Shown: positions 34,025 to 42,368, counted from the stretch's first letter. The stretch: 64,000 nt of DNA from JBHELB01 sp041859045 (GCA_041859045.1 JBHELB010000027.1:186001-250000); one strand, 5' to 3'. Program-made: numbers and translations. The notes: a model not told the origin generated them from the sequence alone.

Positions 34025-35083
34025 TCAGCCACCGCCGCCGGCGATCGTCAACGCGAAGGCCAGATTTTCACCGAACGAGCCCGCCGGGCCATTCATGACC
34101 GGGTACTTGGCCTTGTAACGGATGAACTCCACGTGACCGTCCATGTACAGCACATTCGCGCCGCCCGGAACGTGGTTGAAACGCGCAACCGGCGTATCCA
34201 ACGAATTGGCGTTTGTGGCAAGGCCCCACGAATCCAGCATAAGCGGGATCACGCTCTGGGCCTTCGTCGAAGCGGCCGGGTTGTTGATGTCGGTGATGAA
34301 ATAACGCTCGACGCCTTCACGGATCGAGTAGTACACGCTCGGAAGCAGGTCGCCATCGTCATCCGTCTGGATCGCGCCGGTCTCCTGGTGACCCAGAATG
34401 TAACCGTTCGTCGCACCCGCCTGGCCAGCCAGATCGCCTTTGAAGCGATTCGGGTAGTAAGTCACGCCAAAGGTGCAACCCCAGGTGGCCATGCCAGCGG
34501 ATTCTTCCGGATATACGGTGAATTCGCCAGCCGGCAGTTGATTGGTTCCGCGGCGGACCTCCCAATTGTACAGTGTCGTGACGATATCCGCCAGCTTCGA
34601 AGCGTCATCGGCCGCCCACGGCACATACAGGTACGAAATCGGCAGCGCCAACACGGAGTTGTAGCACGCCACGCTGGTCGCGTTGGCCGGATTGTACTTC
34701 GACGCAACCGCCTTCACGAGGTCGGTGTAGCTGTCATTGTTTTCCCAGATCTGACTGGCGGCCGTGTCCGCACGGCTGTCCGACGGGCAGATGGCGATGT
34801 TCGGGTCCGTCCAGTACTCGGGGTACATGGTCGAGCCTTCGTAAACGAGAGGGGCGCTGTCAAGTTGCGGATAGCTCGTACGCGGCGGGAACTTGTCCTT
34901 GTTCTCGCCCGAGTACATCTTGAAAATCACGCCAAACTGCTTCAGGTTGTTCGCGCAGGACGAACGACGCGCGGCTTCACGAGCACGCGCAAGCGCCGGC
35001 AAAAGAATCGCCGCAAGAATACCGATGATGGCGATCACCACCAGCAGTTCGATCAGGGTAAACCCCTTCTTCTTTCCAAACAT
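34025..35083 (-). CDS. Large pilin-like protein (DUF1559-like architecture)
   Basis: 352-aa protein with a prepilin leader and a big mature domain. Seen: KKG|FTLIELLVVIAIIGILAAILLP with Glu at +5, a helix that continues as AREAARRSSCANNLKQFG, a strand-rich domain with paired Cys, and near the C-terminus NHVPGGANVLYMDGHVEF, the signature of large surface pilin-like proteins frequent in planctomycetes and relatives (here one residue longer between His and Asp than usual). A GAGGAGG site precedes the ATG. It is flanked by a terminator, so it is probably monocistronic. Confidence 0.88.
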   Translation of the reverse strand: MFGKKKGFTLIELLVVIAIIGILAAILLPALARAREAARRSSCANNLKQFGVIFKMYSGENKDKFPPRTSYPQLDSAPLVYEGSTMYPEYWTDPNIAICPSDSRADTAASQIWENNDSYTDLVKAVASKYNPANATSVACYNSVLALPISYLYVPWAADDASKLADIVTTLYNWEVRRGTNQLPAGEFTVYPEESAGMATWGCTFGVTYYPNRFKGDLAGQAGATNGYILGHQETGAIQTDDDGDLLPSVYYSIREGVERYFITDINNPAASTKAQSVIPLMLDSWGLATNANSLDTPVARFNHVPGGANVLYMDGHVEFIRYKAKYPVMNGPAGSFGENLAFALTIAGGGG

Positions 35084-35410
35084 CTCTTGTTTCCTCCTCA
35101 GGAAAAACCGTCTACATATAGCTCAAAAGAATAACGACACAGTAGAAGTCTTTGGGTCATTTTCCCGAAAAGTCGTTGCACTTGCCCGCATCACCCCCTC
35201 TCAGTTCGCAACGCCTGAAGACCACTATCTAGCATGACGTCACGGCGCGCGATTCGTCCAACGGCGACGAGGAAGAACGGAGCCAACACTCTTCCGCGCG
35301 ATACTGTCAGTGTATACCAAGGGGGGAATTGCGGCAAGGGATTTCTTGGAATTTTCCCAGAAAAACGGCCCGTTGTCTTGTCCGGAAAGCCCGTACGCGG
35401 TATCTCTCGG
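35084..35410. other. Non-coding spacer upstream of the pilin-like gene
   Basis: This 327-nt spacer holds no gene I can support. It contains the ribosome site of the pilin-like gene and A/T-rich text near it. A TATACA word (35311-35316, minus) might be a -10, but no good -35 partner is present at normal spacing, and I saw no convincing sigma54-type site. Confidence 0.5.
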
Positions 35411-36901
35411 TCAATCGGCCTGGGCGCGACCCCAGTTCCACGCGCGCCAGTCTTGAGACGCGGGCGAAGTCAAAGTTCCCCAGCTTTTATCGAGTGCGGC
35501 CTGAGTCTTCGGGTCAAGCTGTGAGTGTACCTCTCGCAAGGCGGGTACGGCGTCGGCGCTCAGTGAGGTGACGTACTCCAGATCCATCCGCTGGGTCTGT
35601 TGCCATCGCGCGAAGTTGGTGCGGACAATGATCGCGTCCGGGTTGAGCACGTTGAGCCCGAAGACGACGAACATCGCCCCCATGATCGCGCCAAAAATAA
35701 AGCAGTCGCGTTGGCCGCGGAGCACGGTGAACGCAAACCACGCCAAGGTGACGGCGATCCACGCCATGAACGCCACGGCGTAGAACCGCGATTCCGTGAG
35801 GCCGTAAGCGTTCTTGTAGAGGAGCACGCGGTGCAGCGCGGAGAGCATGACCACATACACCAGTGCAACAAAAATCCCCGAAAGAACGCGGAATCGGCGG
35901 CGGGCAGGCGGCGGCGATTTTCGGTCCAGCCAATCGCCGCTCCACAACACGACCAGCGCCAGCGTCGCGACCGTGACCAACTCCGAGAATCCGCGCCGGG
36001 CGTAGGAGGAGTAGCTGGGCCCCTGGGGATCGCGGATGTAGGCGTCGCCGCTAAAAAGGTGCTGGCCTTGCACCGCAAGGAAGATTAGGAACAGCACGTT
36101 GAGCGCGATCAGGGGAATGGTCGTGGCCAGCGGAGACGTGGCCAGGGGATTGTCCGTCTGACTTTCAGGCACGGTGATTCTCATTTTCGAAAAGGCAACA
36201 GCGAAATATGTCGCGACGCACCAGGTGAACAGACCCGTGAAGAAGAGATGGGGGGTGGTGTTCTCAAAGTCGGTCAACCAGGACAGATCGAAGATGTTCT
36301 TGAACAAACGACCAAAAGCGCGATCGGCGGAAGCGAAGAGCGCGCCGAAGATGGCCACCAAGATCACCGCGATGATCGCGCCGATCACCGCACCGGATAT
36401 GTCTTTCCGTGGTTTTTCAGGAGCCGCCTCGGTCGACGCGGGGGCATTGCGCCGGTTGGCGTACGCGAGGAGCAGGAACGGACCGGCCATTGCGGCAAGA
36501 GCGCCCTCGATCCCGGTGATGAAATAGTGCAACAACGAGGAACGTTGCACGTGGGCGACGCGTGGGTGGAGCGCGACCATCCCAAGCGCCGCGAACGCCA
36601 TGAGCACGTTGAGCGTAACCAGCGTATTCGAATCACGCCACGCCAGGCATGCGCCGAACAGCGCCACGAACGAGAGCATGGCGTTTCGGCCCCCTTGGAA
36701 CCGGGTTTGGAGACTGCGCTGCAGGAAGATCTGCGCGCCGCACAAAAGGAACGCCCACAATGCCGCGCCAAGACTGGACATGCTCGAGTACTCGAATCCG
36801 TCGGCCGTGATGTACTTCGCCCGCAGGAGCAGATCGCCGAGCACGCCGAGTCCTAAAGCGACGCCAAGCAGTTGTCGCGCCGCCACACGTTCGTCCATCA
36901 T
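35411..36901 (-). CDS. DUF4173-family polytopic membrane protein
   Basis: 496-aa protein with about eleven hydrophobic segments. Seen: ALFASADRAF after the early membrane block and SYARRGFSELVTVATLALVVLW in the second half, both hallmarks of DUF4173 proteins, plus a short C-terminal cytoplasmic tail. ATG at 36901 or the next codon. Function of the family is unknown; membrane transport or signalling is guesswork. It is divergent from rplM and has no neighbours in its operon direction within 300 nt. Confidence 0.85.
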   Translation of the reverse strand: MMDERVAARQLLGVALGLGVLGDLLLRAKYITADGFEYSSMSSLGAALWAFLLCGAQIFLQRSLQTRFQGGRNAMLSFVALFGACLAWRDSNTLVTLNVLMAFAALGMVALHPRVAHVQRSSLLHYFITGIEGALAAMAGPFLLLAYANRRNAPASTEAAPEKPRKDISGAVIGAIIAVILVAIFGALFASADRAFGRLFKNIFDLSWLTDFENTTPHLFFTGLFTWCVATYFAVAFSKMRITVPESQTDNPLATSPLATTIPLIALNVLFLIFLAVQGQHLFSGDAYIRDPQGPSYSSYARRGFSELVTVATLALVVLWSGDWLDRKSPPPARRRFRVLSGIFVALVYVVMLSALHRVLLYKNAYGLTESRFYAVAFMAWIAVTLAWFAFTVLRGQRDCFIFGAIMGAMFVVFGLNVLNPDAIIVRTNFARWQQTQRMDLEYVTSLSADAVPALREVHSQLDPKTQAALDKSWGTLTSPASQDWRAWNWGRAQAD

Positions 36902-37028
36902 TCAAGAAGTCCCCTACTCGGTGCGGCCAATGTCCCCAGTGTTGTGCGTATTTTAGCAGGAGAAAATGAGCCGGTACAGGGGATATTCCAGCGCGCGAGG
37001 GCGGGGAAATCGGCCTTTGAGGAAAGAT

Positions 37029-37057
37029 TTGACATCGGCGGCTTCATTTGCTACAGT
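37029..37057 (+). promoter_or_regulatory. Sigma70-type promoter of rplM-rpsI
   Basis: TTGACA (37029-37034), 17-nt spacer, TACAGT (37052-37057). Start near 37064 leaves about 60 nt before the GTG of rplM. Perfect -35 and optimal spacing. Confidence 0.7.
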
Positions 37058-37123
37058 TTCCCGTCGCGTCAGTTTTTGGATAACTGCGTGAGAAGGACGA
37101 AACCGTTCCGGAGGATTCCAGGC

Positions 37124-37555
37124 GTGAAGACGTATGTCCCCAAGCAGGGAGAATTGCAGAAAAAGTGGTACCTGATTGACGCCCAGGACCAGGTATTAGG
37201 CCGGGTTGCTGTGGAAGCGGCCCGCATTCTGCGTGGCAAGCATAAGCCGCAGTACACGCCGTATCTGGATTGCGGGGATTACGTCATTATCATCAATGCT
37301 TCGAAGGCAAAGGTGACAGGCCGTAAGCGCACGGACAAAATGTACTATCGCCACTCCGGGTATCCCGGCGGGCTTTCGGAAATGAGCTACGAGCAGTTGG
37401 TGGCTAAGCACCCGACGCGCGCGATGATGCTCGCCGTGACGGGCATGCTGCCGCACAACCGCCTGGGCCGGGCGCTGGCCCGCCACGTCCGAGTCTATTC
37501 GGACGGCGAGCACGAGCAGATTGCGCAGAATCCCATTGCGCACGAGATAAAGTAG
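37124..37555 (+). CDS. rplM: Ribosomal protein L13
   Basis: 50S subunit protein L13, an early-assembly rRNA-binding protein. Seen: WYLIDAQDQVLGRVAVEAA, GKHKPQYTPYLDCGDYVI, KMYYRHSGYPGG and GMLPHNRLGR; 143 aa, standard length. The GTG at 37124 follows GGAGGA; an upstream in-frame extension is not part of the protein. Followed by rpsI 42 nt later, the usual bacterial pair. Confidence 0.97.
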   Translation: MKTYVPKQGELQKKWYLIDAQDQVLGRVAVEAARILRGKHKPQYTPYLDCGDYVIIINASKAKVTGRKRTDKMYYRHSGYPGGLSEMSYEQLVAKHPTRAMMLAVTGMLPHNRLGRALARHVRVYSDGEHEQIAQNPIAHEIK

Positions 37556-37597
37556 TTTTCAGGAAACCGCAAGCGGTTCTAAAGAGAGGACGAGACA

Positions 37598-37996
37598 GTG
37601 GCTCAAGTAGCGAACGAGTTCGTAGCAGTCGGCCGGCGCAAGGCGGCGACGGCGCGTGTGCGCCTGGTTCCCGGCACGGGCAAAATCATTGTCAACGGCC
37701 GCCCGGTGGATGAGTACATGGCGCGCGAAGTGCTGGTGATGGTCGCCAAGCAGCCCTTCGACATCACCAACAGCAACGAGAAGTTCGACGTGCGCGCGTT
37801 GTGCGCGGGCGGCGGCGTGGCCGGTCAGGCCGGTGCGCTTCGCCTCGGCATTGCGCGGGCGCTCGTGTTGGTCGACGAAAACATGAAATCGCCGCTGCGC
37901 AGGGCTGGCTTGCTCACCCGCGACGCCCGCGAGGTCGAACGCAAGAAGTACGGTCGCCCCGGCGCGCGCCGCAGGTTCCAGTTCTCGAAGCGCTAG
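37598..37996 (+). CDS. rpsI: Ribosomal protein S9
   Basis: 30S subunit protein S9, whose C-terminal tail reaches the tRNA sites. Seen: AVGRRKAATARVRL, the GIARALV core, and the classical KKYGRPGARRRFQFSKR tail; 132 aa. GTG start after AAAGAGAGGA. A strong terminator follows. Confidence 0.97.
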   Translation: MAQVANEFVAVGRRKAATARVRLVPGTGKIIVNGRPVDEYMAREVLVMVAKQPFDITNSNEKFDVRALCAGGGVAGQAGALRLGIARALVLVDENMKSPLRRAGLLTRDAREVERKKYGRPGARRRFQFSKR

Positions 37997-38017
37997 GCTT
38001 CATCAGACACAAGACTC

Positions 38018-38055
38018 GGGACGCACTCGGAAACGGGTGCGTCCTTTTTCTTTTC
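38018..38055 (+). terminator. Intrinsic terminator of rplM-rpsI
   Basis: An 11-bp stem (arms GGACGCACTCG and CGGGTGCGTCC, one G-U pair) with GAAA loop, followed at once by TTTTTCTTTTC. Lies 22 nt after the rpsI stop. The strongest intrinsic terminator in this window. Confidence 0.93.
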
Positions 38056-38113
38056 TAAGGCCTACGCATGCCGCGCTGTTGACCTGCATTACGCGCTACT
38101 TTATTCTGAGCGC

Positions 38114-39148
38114 ATGCGAAAATGGTTGTACTTCTTCCTACTCTGCGCGGGCATACAGGCTTCCGCCGAAAACCTTCTGAAAAACCCTGGGTTTGAGGAA
38201 GTGCTGGGCAGCCGTCCTGCGGGCTGGGCCGTCTTCGTGCAGCCGCAGGCGGGGTCTTTGGCGCGGGTGGACGGCGCGGTGGCGGCCAGCGGGAAGTTCA
38301 GCGCGTTGTTGCGCAACGCCAAGGCGTACGCGGTGGAGCCCGCGAACAACTGGAGCCAGAATGTCCTGGGCGCGATGGCCGGGGCGACGCTGAAGTTGAC
38401 GGCGCAAGTTCGGAGCAGCGGCGCGGCCGAGGCGGAGGTGTGGGTGCAATGTGGCCGCCTCAAGCCGTGGGCGGTCCTTGAGACCGCGACGAGCGCCACG
38501 CAGACGCCTGTCTACGGCGAGACGCCGTGGACGCCGGTGGAAGTGACCGTGAAAGCGCCCCCGGGAACGGATTACGTGGCGGTGCGCTGTGTGATCAAGG
38601 GCGAGGGCAGTGGGTGGTTTGATGACCTCGCGCTCGAACGTGTGGCCGAGGCCCCGAAACCGGCGCCACCGGCTGAACCCGCCGCGACCACAGCCCCCCC
38701 TGAGGCCACCGCGCCGGAAGCGGGGTCCGAAGCACCGCCGGTGCGCGAGCCTATCGTTGCGCCGCCGCAAGGAGTCGAGCGGCCCGCGCTGCCCAAACGT
38801 CCCGTGATGCGTCCGGATACGGGTAAATCAGATGCGCCGGCGGAATCTGAGGCGAGCGTCGCGCCGGAAGCGTTGGCTCCTTTGGCCGAAGGCTTGGAGG
38901 CGCTTGAGCCGAATGCGGATCTGGCGGAACTGATGGAAAAGAACGAGTCGTTGCGCTCGTCGAACGCCGCAATGTCGCGCCAACTTCGTGAACTTCGCCA
39001 AGAACTGGACCGCCTGCGCACGGAGGTCGACAAACTGCGCCAGCGCCCGCCGATTCATCTCGATGCCCCCGCGTTGAGTAGTCCGCCGTTGACTCCGCCG
39101 AGGAGTAGCGACGGTTCCGAGAAGGGTTTTGCGGAGAGATTGCGATGA
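38114..39148 (+). CDS. Secreted CBM-like, Pro/Ala-rich, coiled-coil protein
   Basis: 344-aa exported protein. Seen: signal peptide (MRKWLYFFLLCAGIQASA), then a carbohydrate-binding-module-like beta sandwich opening LLKNPGFEEVLGSRPAGW and ending GSGWFDDLALERV, a Pro/Ala/Glu-rich linker (residues about 185-265), and a coiled coil (NESLRSSNAAMSRQLRELRQ) near the end. Such architecture fits a surface or periplasmic protein with glycan contact. The stop codon overlaps the start of a 48-aa membrane protein gene (ATGA), so the two are translated together. No known family match beyond the CBM-like fold. Confidence 0.75.
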   Translation: MRKWLYFFLLCAGIQASAENLLKNPGFEEVLGSRPAGWAVFVQPQAGSLARVDGAVAASGKFSALLRNAKAYAVEPANNWSQNVLGAMAGATLKLTAQVRSSGAAEAEVWVQCGRLKPWAVLETATSATQTPVYGETPWTPVEVTVKAPPGTDYVAVRCVIKGEGSGWFDDLALERVAEAPKPAPPAEPAATTAPPEATAPEAGSEAPPVREPIVAPPQGVERPALPKRPVMRPDTGKSDAPAESEASVAPEALAPLAEGLEALEPNADLAELMEKNESLRSSNAAMSRQLRELRQELDRLRTEVDKLRQRPPIHLDAPALSSPPLTPPRSSDGSEKGFAERLR

Positions 39149-39291
39149 CCCCGCTGATGTCGATGGTGCTGATTTCGCTTATCGCGGGCACGGTGGCCGC
39201 CGGAATGATGTGGTTGCTGTGGAGTCTGCTCGAGAATCTGCTGTACTCTCCGCCGCGTCCGAAATCCGAACCGGCACGCGACGAAGAATAG
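39145..39291 (+). CDS. 48-residue single-TM small membrane protein
   Basis: Small ORF (48 aa) beginning MTPLMSMVLISLIAG and continuing with a hydrophobic segment ending MMWLLWSLLENLL, then a short charged tail (PPRPKSEPARDEE). The ATG overlaps the preceding stop by four nucleotides, strong evidence that it is translated. It probably inserts one helix in the inner membrane and may anchor or partner the coiled-coil protein. No family recognised. Confidence 0.65.
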   Translation: MTPLMSMVLISLIAGTVAAGMMWLLWSLLENLLYSPPRPKSEPARDEE

Positions 39292-39534
39292 TAACTCCAG
39301 CCTTCTGACCTCTAATTCAGCAGGAGACGCCATGCCGCGTTGTGCACTTGGGCGGCCACTCCGTGGTCGAGTTTGCCCGCTATGCGGTTAGGAGGGCACG
39401 GGAGAAAAAGACGAAGCAGAGCTTCGGGAGAGCTGCGCCCCGTGTGCAACATGGGAGCGAGGCAAGATGGGCTTATGTAATGCAAAAGGCCAACAGGCGT
39501 CATTCTGTAACCTGTTGGCCTTCAATGTCTTTTT
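39292..39534. other. Spacer after the small membrane protein, before tRNA-Ala
   Basis: No supportable gene in this 243-nt stretch. It includes the minus-strand tRNA-Ala terminator at 39484-39522 and otherwise unstructured sequence. Confidence 0.5.
39484..39522 (-). terminator. Hairpin terminator after tRNA-Ala
   Basis: Arms AAGGCCAACAGG and CCTGTTGGCCTT (12-bp perfect stem, 13-nt loop) followed by TTTTGC on the minus strand. It lies 13 nt after the CCA end of tRNA-Ala. Confidence 0.75.
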
Positions 39535-39610
39535 TGGTGGAGCTGAGGGGGATCGAACCCCTGGCCTCTGCATTGCGAACGCAGCGCTCTCCCATCTGAG
39601 CTACAGCCCC
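39535..39610 (-). tRNA. tRNA-Ala (anticodon CGC)
   Basis: Minus strand. Acceptor arm GGGGCTG/CAGCTCC contains the G3-U70 pair that identifies alanine tRNAs. D-arm GCTCAGATGGGAGAGC, anticodon stem CTGCG/TGCAG with loop TTCGCAA (anticodon CGC, reading GCG), T-loop GGTTCGATCC, discriminator A and encoded CCA at 39535-39537. No intron. A promoter lies just upstream at 39656-39685. Confidence 0.97.
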
Positions 39611-39624
39611 ACGTGGTCTCGCCA

Positions 39625-39644
39625 CGGACATTCGGAAATGTCCG
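39625..39644. repeat. Short perfect inverted repeat in tRNA-Ala leader
   Basis: CGGACATT and its complement flank a CGGA loop. It lies between the candidate promoter and the tRNA 5' end, so on the minus strand it would form a leader hairpin of the tRNA precursor. Confidence 0.5.
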
Positions 39645-39655
39645 AAGCGGTGGAA

Positions 39656-39685
39656 ATGCTACCACTTTCCAGAGGGTCGAGTCAA
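39656..39685 (-). promoter_or_regulatory. Sigma70-type promoter of tRNA-Ala
   Basis: Minus strand: TTGACT (39680-39685), 18-nt spacer, TAGCAT (39656-39661). Start near 39649 gives a short leader before the tRNA. Confidence 0.5.
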
Positions 39686-39726
39686 ACAGCGAAAACTCGG
39701 CTTCCGTACGCGCGCCTCTAATCCGC

Positions 39727-39774
39727 GATACAACGCTCCTGACGCTTTTTCTGAAAGTTACCCGGCGATTTGGG
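39727..39774. repeat. Copy B of the dispersed repeat
   Basis: About 43 nt, including TTTCTGAAAGTTA and GGCGATTTGG, match the minus-strand reading of 22041-22090. It lies between tRNA-Ala and thiS. The flanking inverted repeat of copy A is not obvious here. Confidence 0.7.
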
Positions 39775-39865
39775 TCGTCAGTCGGCCTTGTTTTGAAGAG
39801 GCATATGCGCCAAAATATCTTTGTACGCAATCACGCGGCACACCGCCGCGCTCAAGGAACTGAAT

Positions 39866-40069
39866 ATGCCTACCATTACTGTCAACGGAGTCCCCCGCCG
39901 AGTCCGCGAAAATACGTCGATCTCGGCGTTGCTGGCCGAATTATCCCTCCAGCCGGAGGCCACAGTGGTCGAACGCAACCGCGACATCCTCGATCGCGCC
40001 CGGTACGCCGAGGTGATCTTGGAGGAGGGCGACGCGCTTGAACTGGTGCGTTTCGTCGGCGGCGGATGA
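39866..40069 (+). CDS. thiS: Sulfur carrier ThiS
   Basis: 67-aa ubiquitin-like sulfur carrier for thiamin thiazole synthesis. Seen: MPTITVNGVPRRV start, LLAELSL and a C-terminal Gly-Gly (VGGG) that is adenylated and thiocarboxylated. ATG at 39866 follows AAGGA. Stop overlaps the thiE start (ATGA). No TPP riboswitch features were seen upstream. ThiG, ThiF and ThiH are not in this window. Confidence 0.92.
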   Translation: MPTITVNGVPRRVRENTSISALLAELSLQPEATVVERNRDILDRARYAEVILEEGDALELVRFVGGG

Positions 40070-40719
40070 CCATGACGCATCAGGAGCGCATGGCCCGTTT
40101 CCATGAGGCCGATTTGTATGTGGTGATCACCGAGGCGTTCTGCGGCGGACGCAGTGCGTTGGAGGTCCTCGACGCCGTGCTTGAAGCGGGCGTGCGCCTT
40201 GTGCAGTTGCGTGAGAAGGATTGCGACGACGCCGAGTTATACCGCCGCGCCGTGGCGTTTCGCGAGCGGACTGCCGCCGCAGGCGCGCTGCTGATCGTCG
40301 ACGACCGCGTGGACGTGGCGTTGGCCGTGGATGCGGACGGCGTTCATCTGGGGCAGCATGACTTGCCGATGGCCGTCGCGCGGCGTATTGCGCCCGACCT
40401 GGTGCTTGGCGCGTCGAGTCACGACCTGCGCGAGGCGTTGGATGCACAGGACGCCGGCGCGAGCTACGTGAACATCGGCCCAATCTTCGACACGCAGACG
40501 AAGGCCGTGCCCACGGGCGCGGTCGGACCGAATCTCATCGGCGAAATTGCCCCGCACCTGCGCATCCCCTTCACGGTAATGGGCGGACTCAAGGCGCACA
40601 ACCTGCACGAAGTCACCGCGCGCGGCGCGCGGCACGCGGCCGTTGTCACGGCAGTGACGCAAGCGCCGGATGTTTGCGCGGCGGCGCGTGCGTTGCGCGC
40701 AAAACTGGACCGCGCGTGA
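40066..40719 (+). CDS. thiE: Thiamine-phosphate synthase
   Basis: TIM-barrel enzyme that joins HMP-pyrophosphate and thiazole phosphate. Seen: LVQLREKDCDDAEL, VDDRVDVALAVDADGVHLGQ, GASSHDLREA, NIGPIFDTQTKAV, and the phosphate-binding VMGGLKAHNLHEV. 217 aa. The ATG overlaps thiS by 4 nt; the stop overlaps rsgA by 4 nt (GTGA). Operonic with thiS and rsgA. Confidence 0.95.
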   Translation: MTMTHQERMARFHEADLYVVITEAFCGGRSALEVLDAVLEAGVRLVQLREKDCDDAELYRRAVAFRERTAAAGALLIVDDRVDVALAVDADGVHLGQHDLPMAVARRIAPDLVLGASSHDLREALDAQDAGASYVNIGPIFDTQTKAVPTGAVGPNLIGEIAPHLRIPFTVMGGLKAHNLHEVTARGARHAAVVTAVTQAPDVCAAARALRAKLDRA

Positions 40720-41786
40720 AAGAGAAACGGCTCAAGCGCAAAGGCGCGCCTACGACGCGGCAACGCAATTGGCGTCCGGAGGACGACGCGACCTTCAGCG
40801 GCGACCGCAAGCGCCACCGCAGCCTGCGCCCCGATGCCACAATCGCGGAAGCCATCGAGGGCCTGTTCACCGACGGTCTCGAAGCAAACGGCACGGTCAT
40901 CTCGGCGTATGGCGCGTTGGCGTGGGTGGAATACGAAGGCGCGGAACGACTGTGCGAGGTGAACAAGGATTTCCTGCTTGGCCGTAGTTCCATACTCGCG
41001 CCGGGCGATGCGGTGTTTGTGGAAATCGCGGGCGACAAAGCCCTGGTGCGCTCCGTCGCCACGCGCCGCAGCAAGCTCGGACGTCTCGCCATCGGCCAGG
41101 AACGCGAGCAGGTCATCGCGGCGAACGTCGATCGCTTGGTGATTGTCGCCGCTGCCGCGCAACCGATGTTCAAGCCCGGTTTTGTGGACCGCTGTCTCGT
41201 AGCGGCGCACTTGGGCGGCGTCGAGCCGGTGTTGTGTGTGAACAAGATCGATCTCGTGGAAGCCGAGCCCGAAGCAGTGGCCTCCTACCGCGACGCGGGG
41301 ATTCGCGTGATCGCGGCAAGCTGCGTCACTGGTCAGGGCATCGACGAGTTGCGCGAGACGCTTGCGGGCGGATTGACGGTGTTGGCCGGGCAAAGCGGCG
41401 TCGGCAAGTCGTCCATCATCAACGCACTCGATCCCGCACTCCAACTGCCCGCGCAGGAGGTCAGCGGCTACAACGAAAAGGGCCGCCACACCACCACGGC
41501 GGGCCGCATACACACGCTCGCCGGCGGCATCCGCGTGATCGACACTCCCGGGATTCGCCAACTCGGGCTCTGGGGCGTGACCGCCGAGGAACTGACGCGC
41601 TACTTCCCTGAACTGGACCGATACGCGATGGAGTGCCGCTTTCGCGACTGCACGCACACACAGGAACCGGGCTGCGCCGTCGCTGCGGCGGTCGAGAACG
41701 GCGATGTGCCGCGCGCGCGCTATGCGTCATACCTGCGGATTCGCGATGATCTGCGCGAACGCGCGGAAAAGAACCCGGGCGCCTAG
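40716..41786 (+). CDS. rsgA: Small ribosomal subunit biogenesis GTPase RsgA
   Basis: Circularly permuted GTPase involved in late 30S maturation. Seen: OB-fold N-terminal half, then NKIDLVE, the P-loop GQSGVGKSSIIN, ASxC-like region, DTPGIRQLG, and the zinc knuckle CRFRDCTHTQEPGC; 356 aa. GTG at 40716 overlaps thiE by 4 nt. The strongly charged N-terminus (KEKRLKRKG) probably binds rRNA. Confidence 0.95.
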   Translation: MKEKRLKRKGAPTTRQRNWRPEDDATFSGDRKRHRSLRPDATIAEAIEGLFTDGLEANGTVISAYGALAWVEYEGAERLCEVNKDFLLGRSSILAPGDAVFVEIAGDKALVRSVATRRSKLGRLAIGQEREQVIAANVDRLVIVAAAAQPMFKPGFVDRCLVAAHLGGVEPVLCVNKIDLVEAEPEAVASYRDAGIRVIAASCVTGQGIDELRETLAGGLTVLAGQSGVGKSSIINALDPALQLPAQEVSGYNEKGRHTTTAGRIHTLAGGIRVIDTPGIRQLGLWGVTAEELTRYFPELDRYAMECRFRDCTHTQEPGCAVAAAVENGDVPRARYASYLRIRDDLRERAEKNPGA

Positions 41787-41806
41787 CGCATCTTATTTGA
41801 TGCGCT
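41785..41806. terminator. Hairpin between convergent rsgA and 41840 gene
   Basis: AGCGCATC and GATGCGCT form an 8-bp stem with TTATTT loop, overlapping the rsgA stop codon. No T-tract follows on either strand, so terminator function is uncertain; it may only limit convergent read-through. Confidence 0.35.
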
Positions 41807-41839
41807 CTCGCAGTTCTAAGTGAGCGTGGACCGCGTGGG

Positions 41840-42343
41840 TTATTTCTGTACGGTGTTCGCGGGCGCAGCCGTTGTTGCGGGCGGTTCTTCTTTCGGCTCA
41901 GGGGGCACTTCGAGCGGCGCGGACCGCGGTCCGTACGTATACTCTTTGTCCACGTAGTTCTTGATGATCTTCTTTTCCTGCTTTTCCACGGCGGTTTTCA
42001 GGCGGGCATCGCGCGCGGCCTGTTTGGCGGCCTCCTTGGCTTGAAGCTCCGCCGCTTTTTTGTCCGCGTCGGCCTTGGCCTTGGCGGCGCTTTGTGCCGC
42101 CTTGTCGCGCGCCGCGATCTCGGCGTCGCGCTCGGAGCGCTGGGCATCGCCGACTTTGGCGGCGTCGTTGCGAAGGCGAAACTCCTCGGGCGTCAGTTCA
42201 CGGCGCGTGCCGTCGGGCTCGATCACCACGACATTCTGCCCTGGACGTCCGCTAAACGTCACCGCCCCGTCCTCGGCCCACGCGCTGGATGTCCACACGA
42301 TAAACGCCAACGCGATCGCGAGCATCGCTTTGCGGTACGACAT
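41840..42343 (-). CDS. Secreted Lys/Ala-rich helical protein, unknown
   Basis: Unrecognised 167-aa protein. Seen: signal peptide (MSYRKAMLAIALAFIVWTSSAWA), a short strand-like region with VVVIEPDGTRRELTPEEF, then a long alanine/lysine-rich helix expected to form a coiled coil (RDAEIAARDKAAQSAAKAK), and a Pro-rich C-terminal tail. Likely periplasmic. It is immediately downstream of the kinase-FGE gene (25 nt), so probably read from the same transcript. Confidence 0.65.
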   Translation of the reverse strand: MSYRKAMLAIALAFIVWTSSAWAEDGAVTFSGRPGQNVVVIEPDGTRRELTPEEFRLRNDAAKVGDAQRSERDAEIAARDKAAQSAAKAKADADKKAAELQAKEAAKQAARDARLKTAVEKQEKKIIKNYVDKEYTYGPRSAPLEVPPEPKEEPPATTAAPANTVQK

Positions 42344-42368
42344 GGCGTTTCCTCCTGCTGTTGGATTT

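Noticed and set aside
35084..35410. Sigma54-type promoter before the large pilin-like gene
   Set aside because: The needed GG and GC elements at the proper spacing are not present; only a weak -10-like word was seen.
39342..39599. Short plus-strand open frame across tRNA-Ala
   Set aside because: It overlaps the tRNA and its terminator and has no ribosome site or domain.
39775..39865. TPP riboswitch before thiS
   Set aside because: The conserved CUGAGA and following thi-box words were not found, so only a normal leader is assumed.
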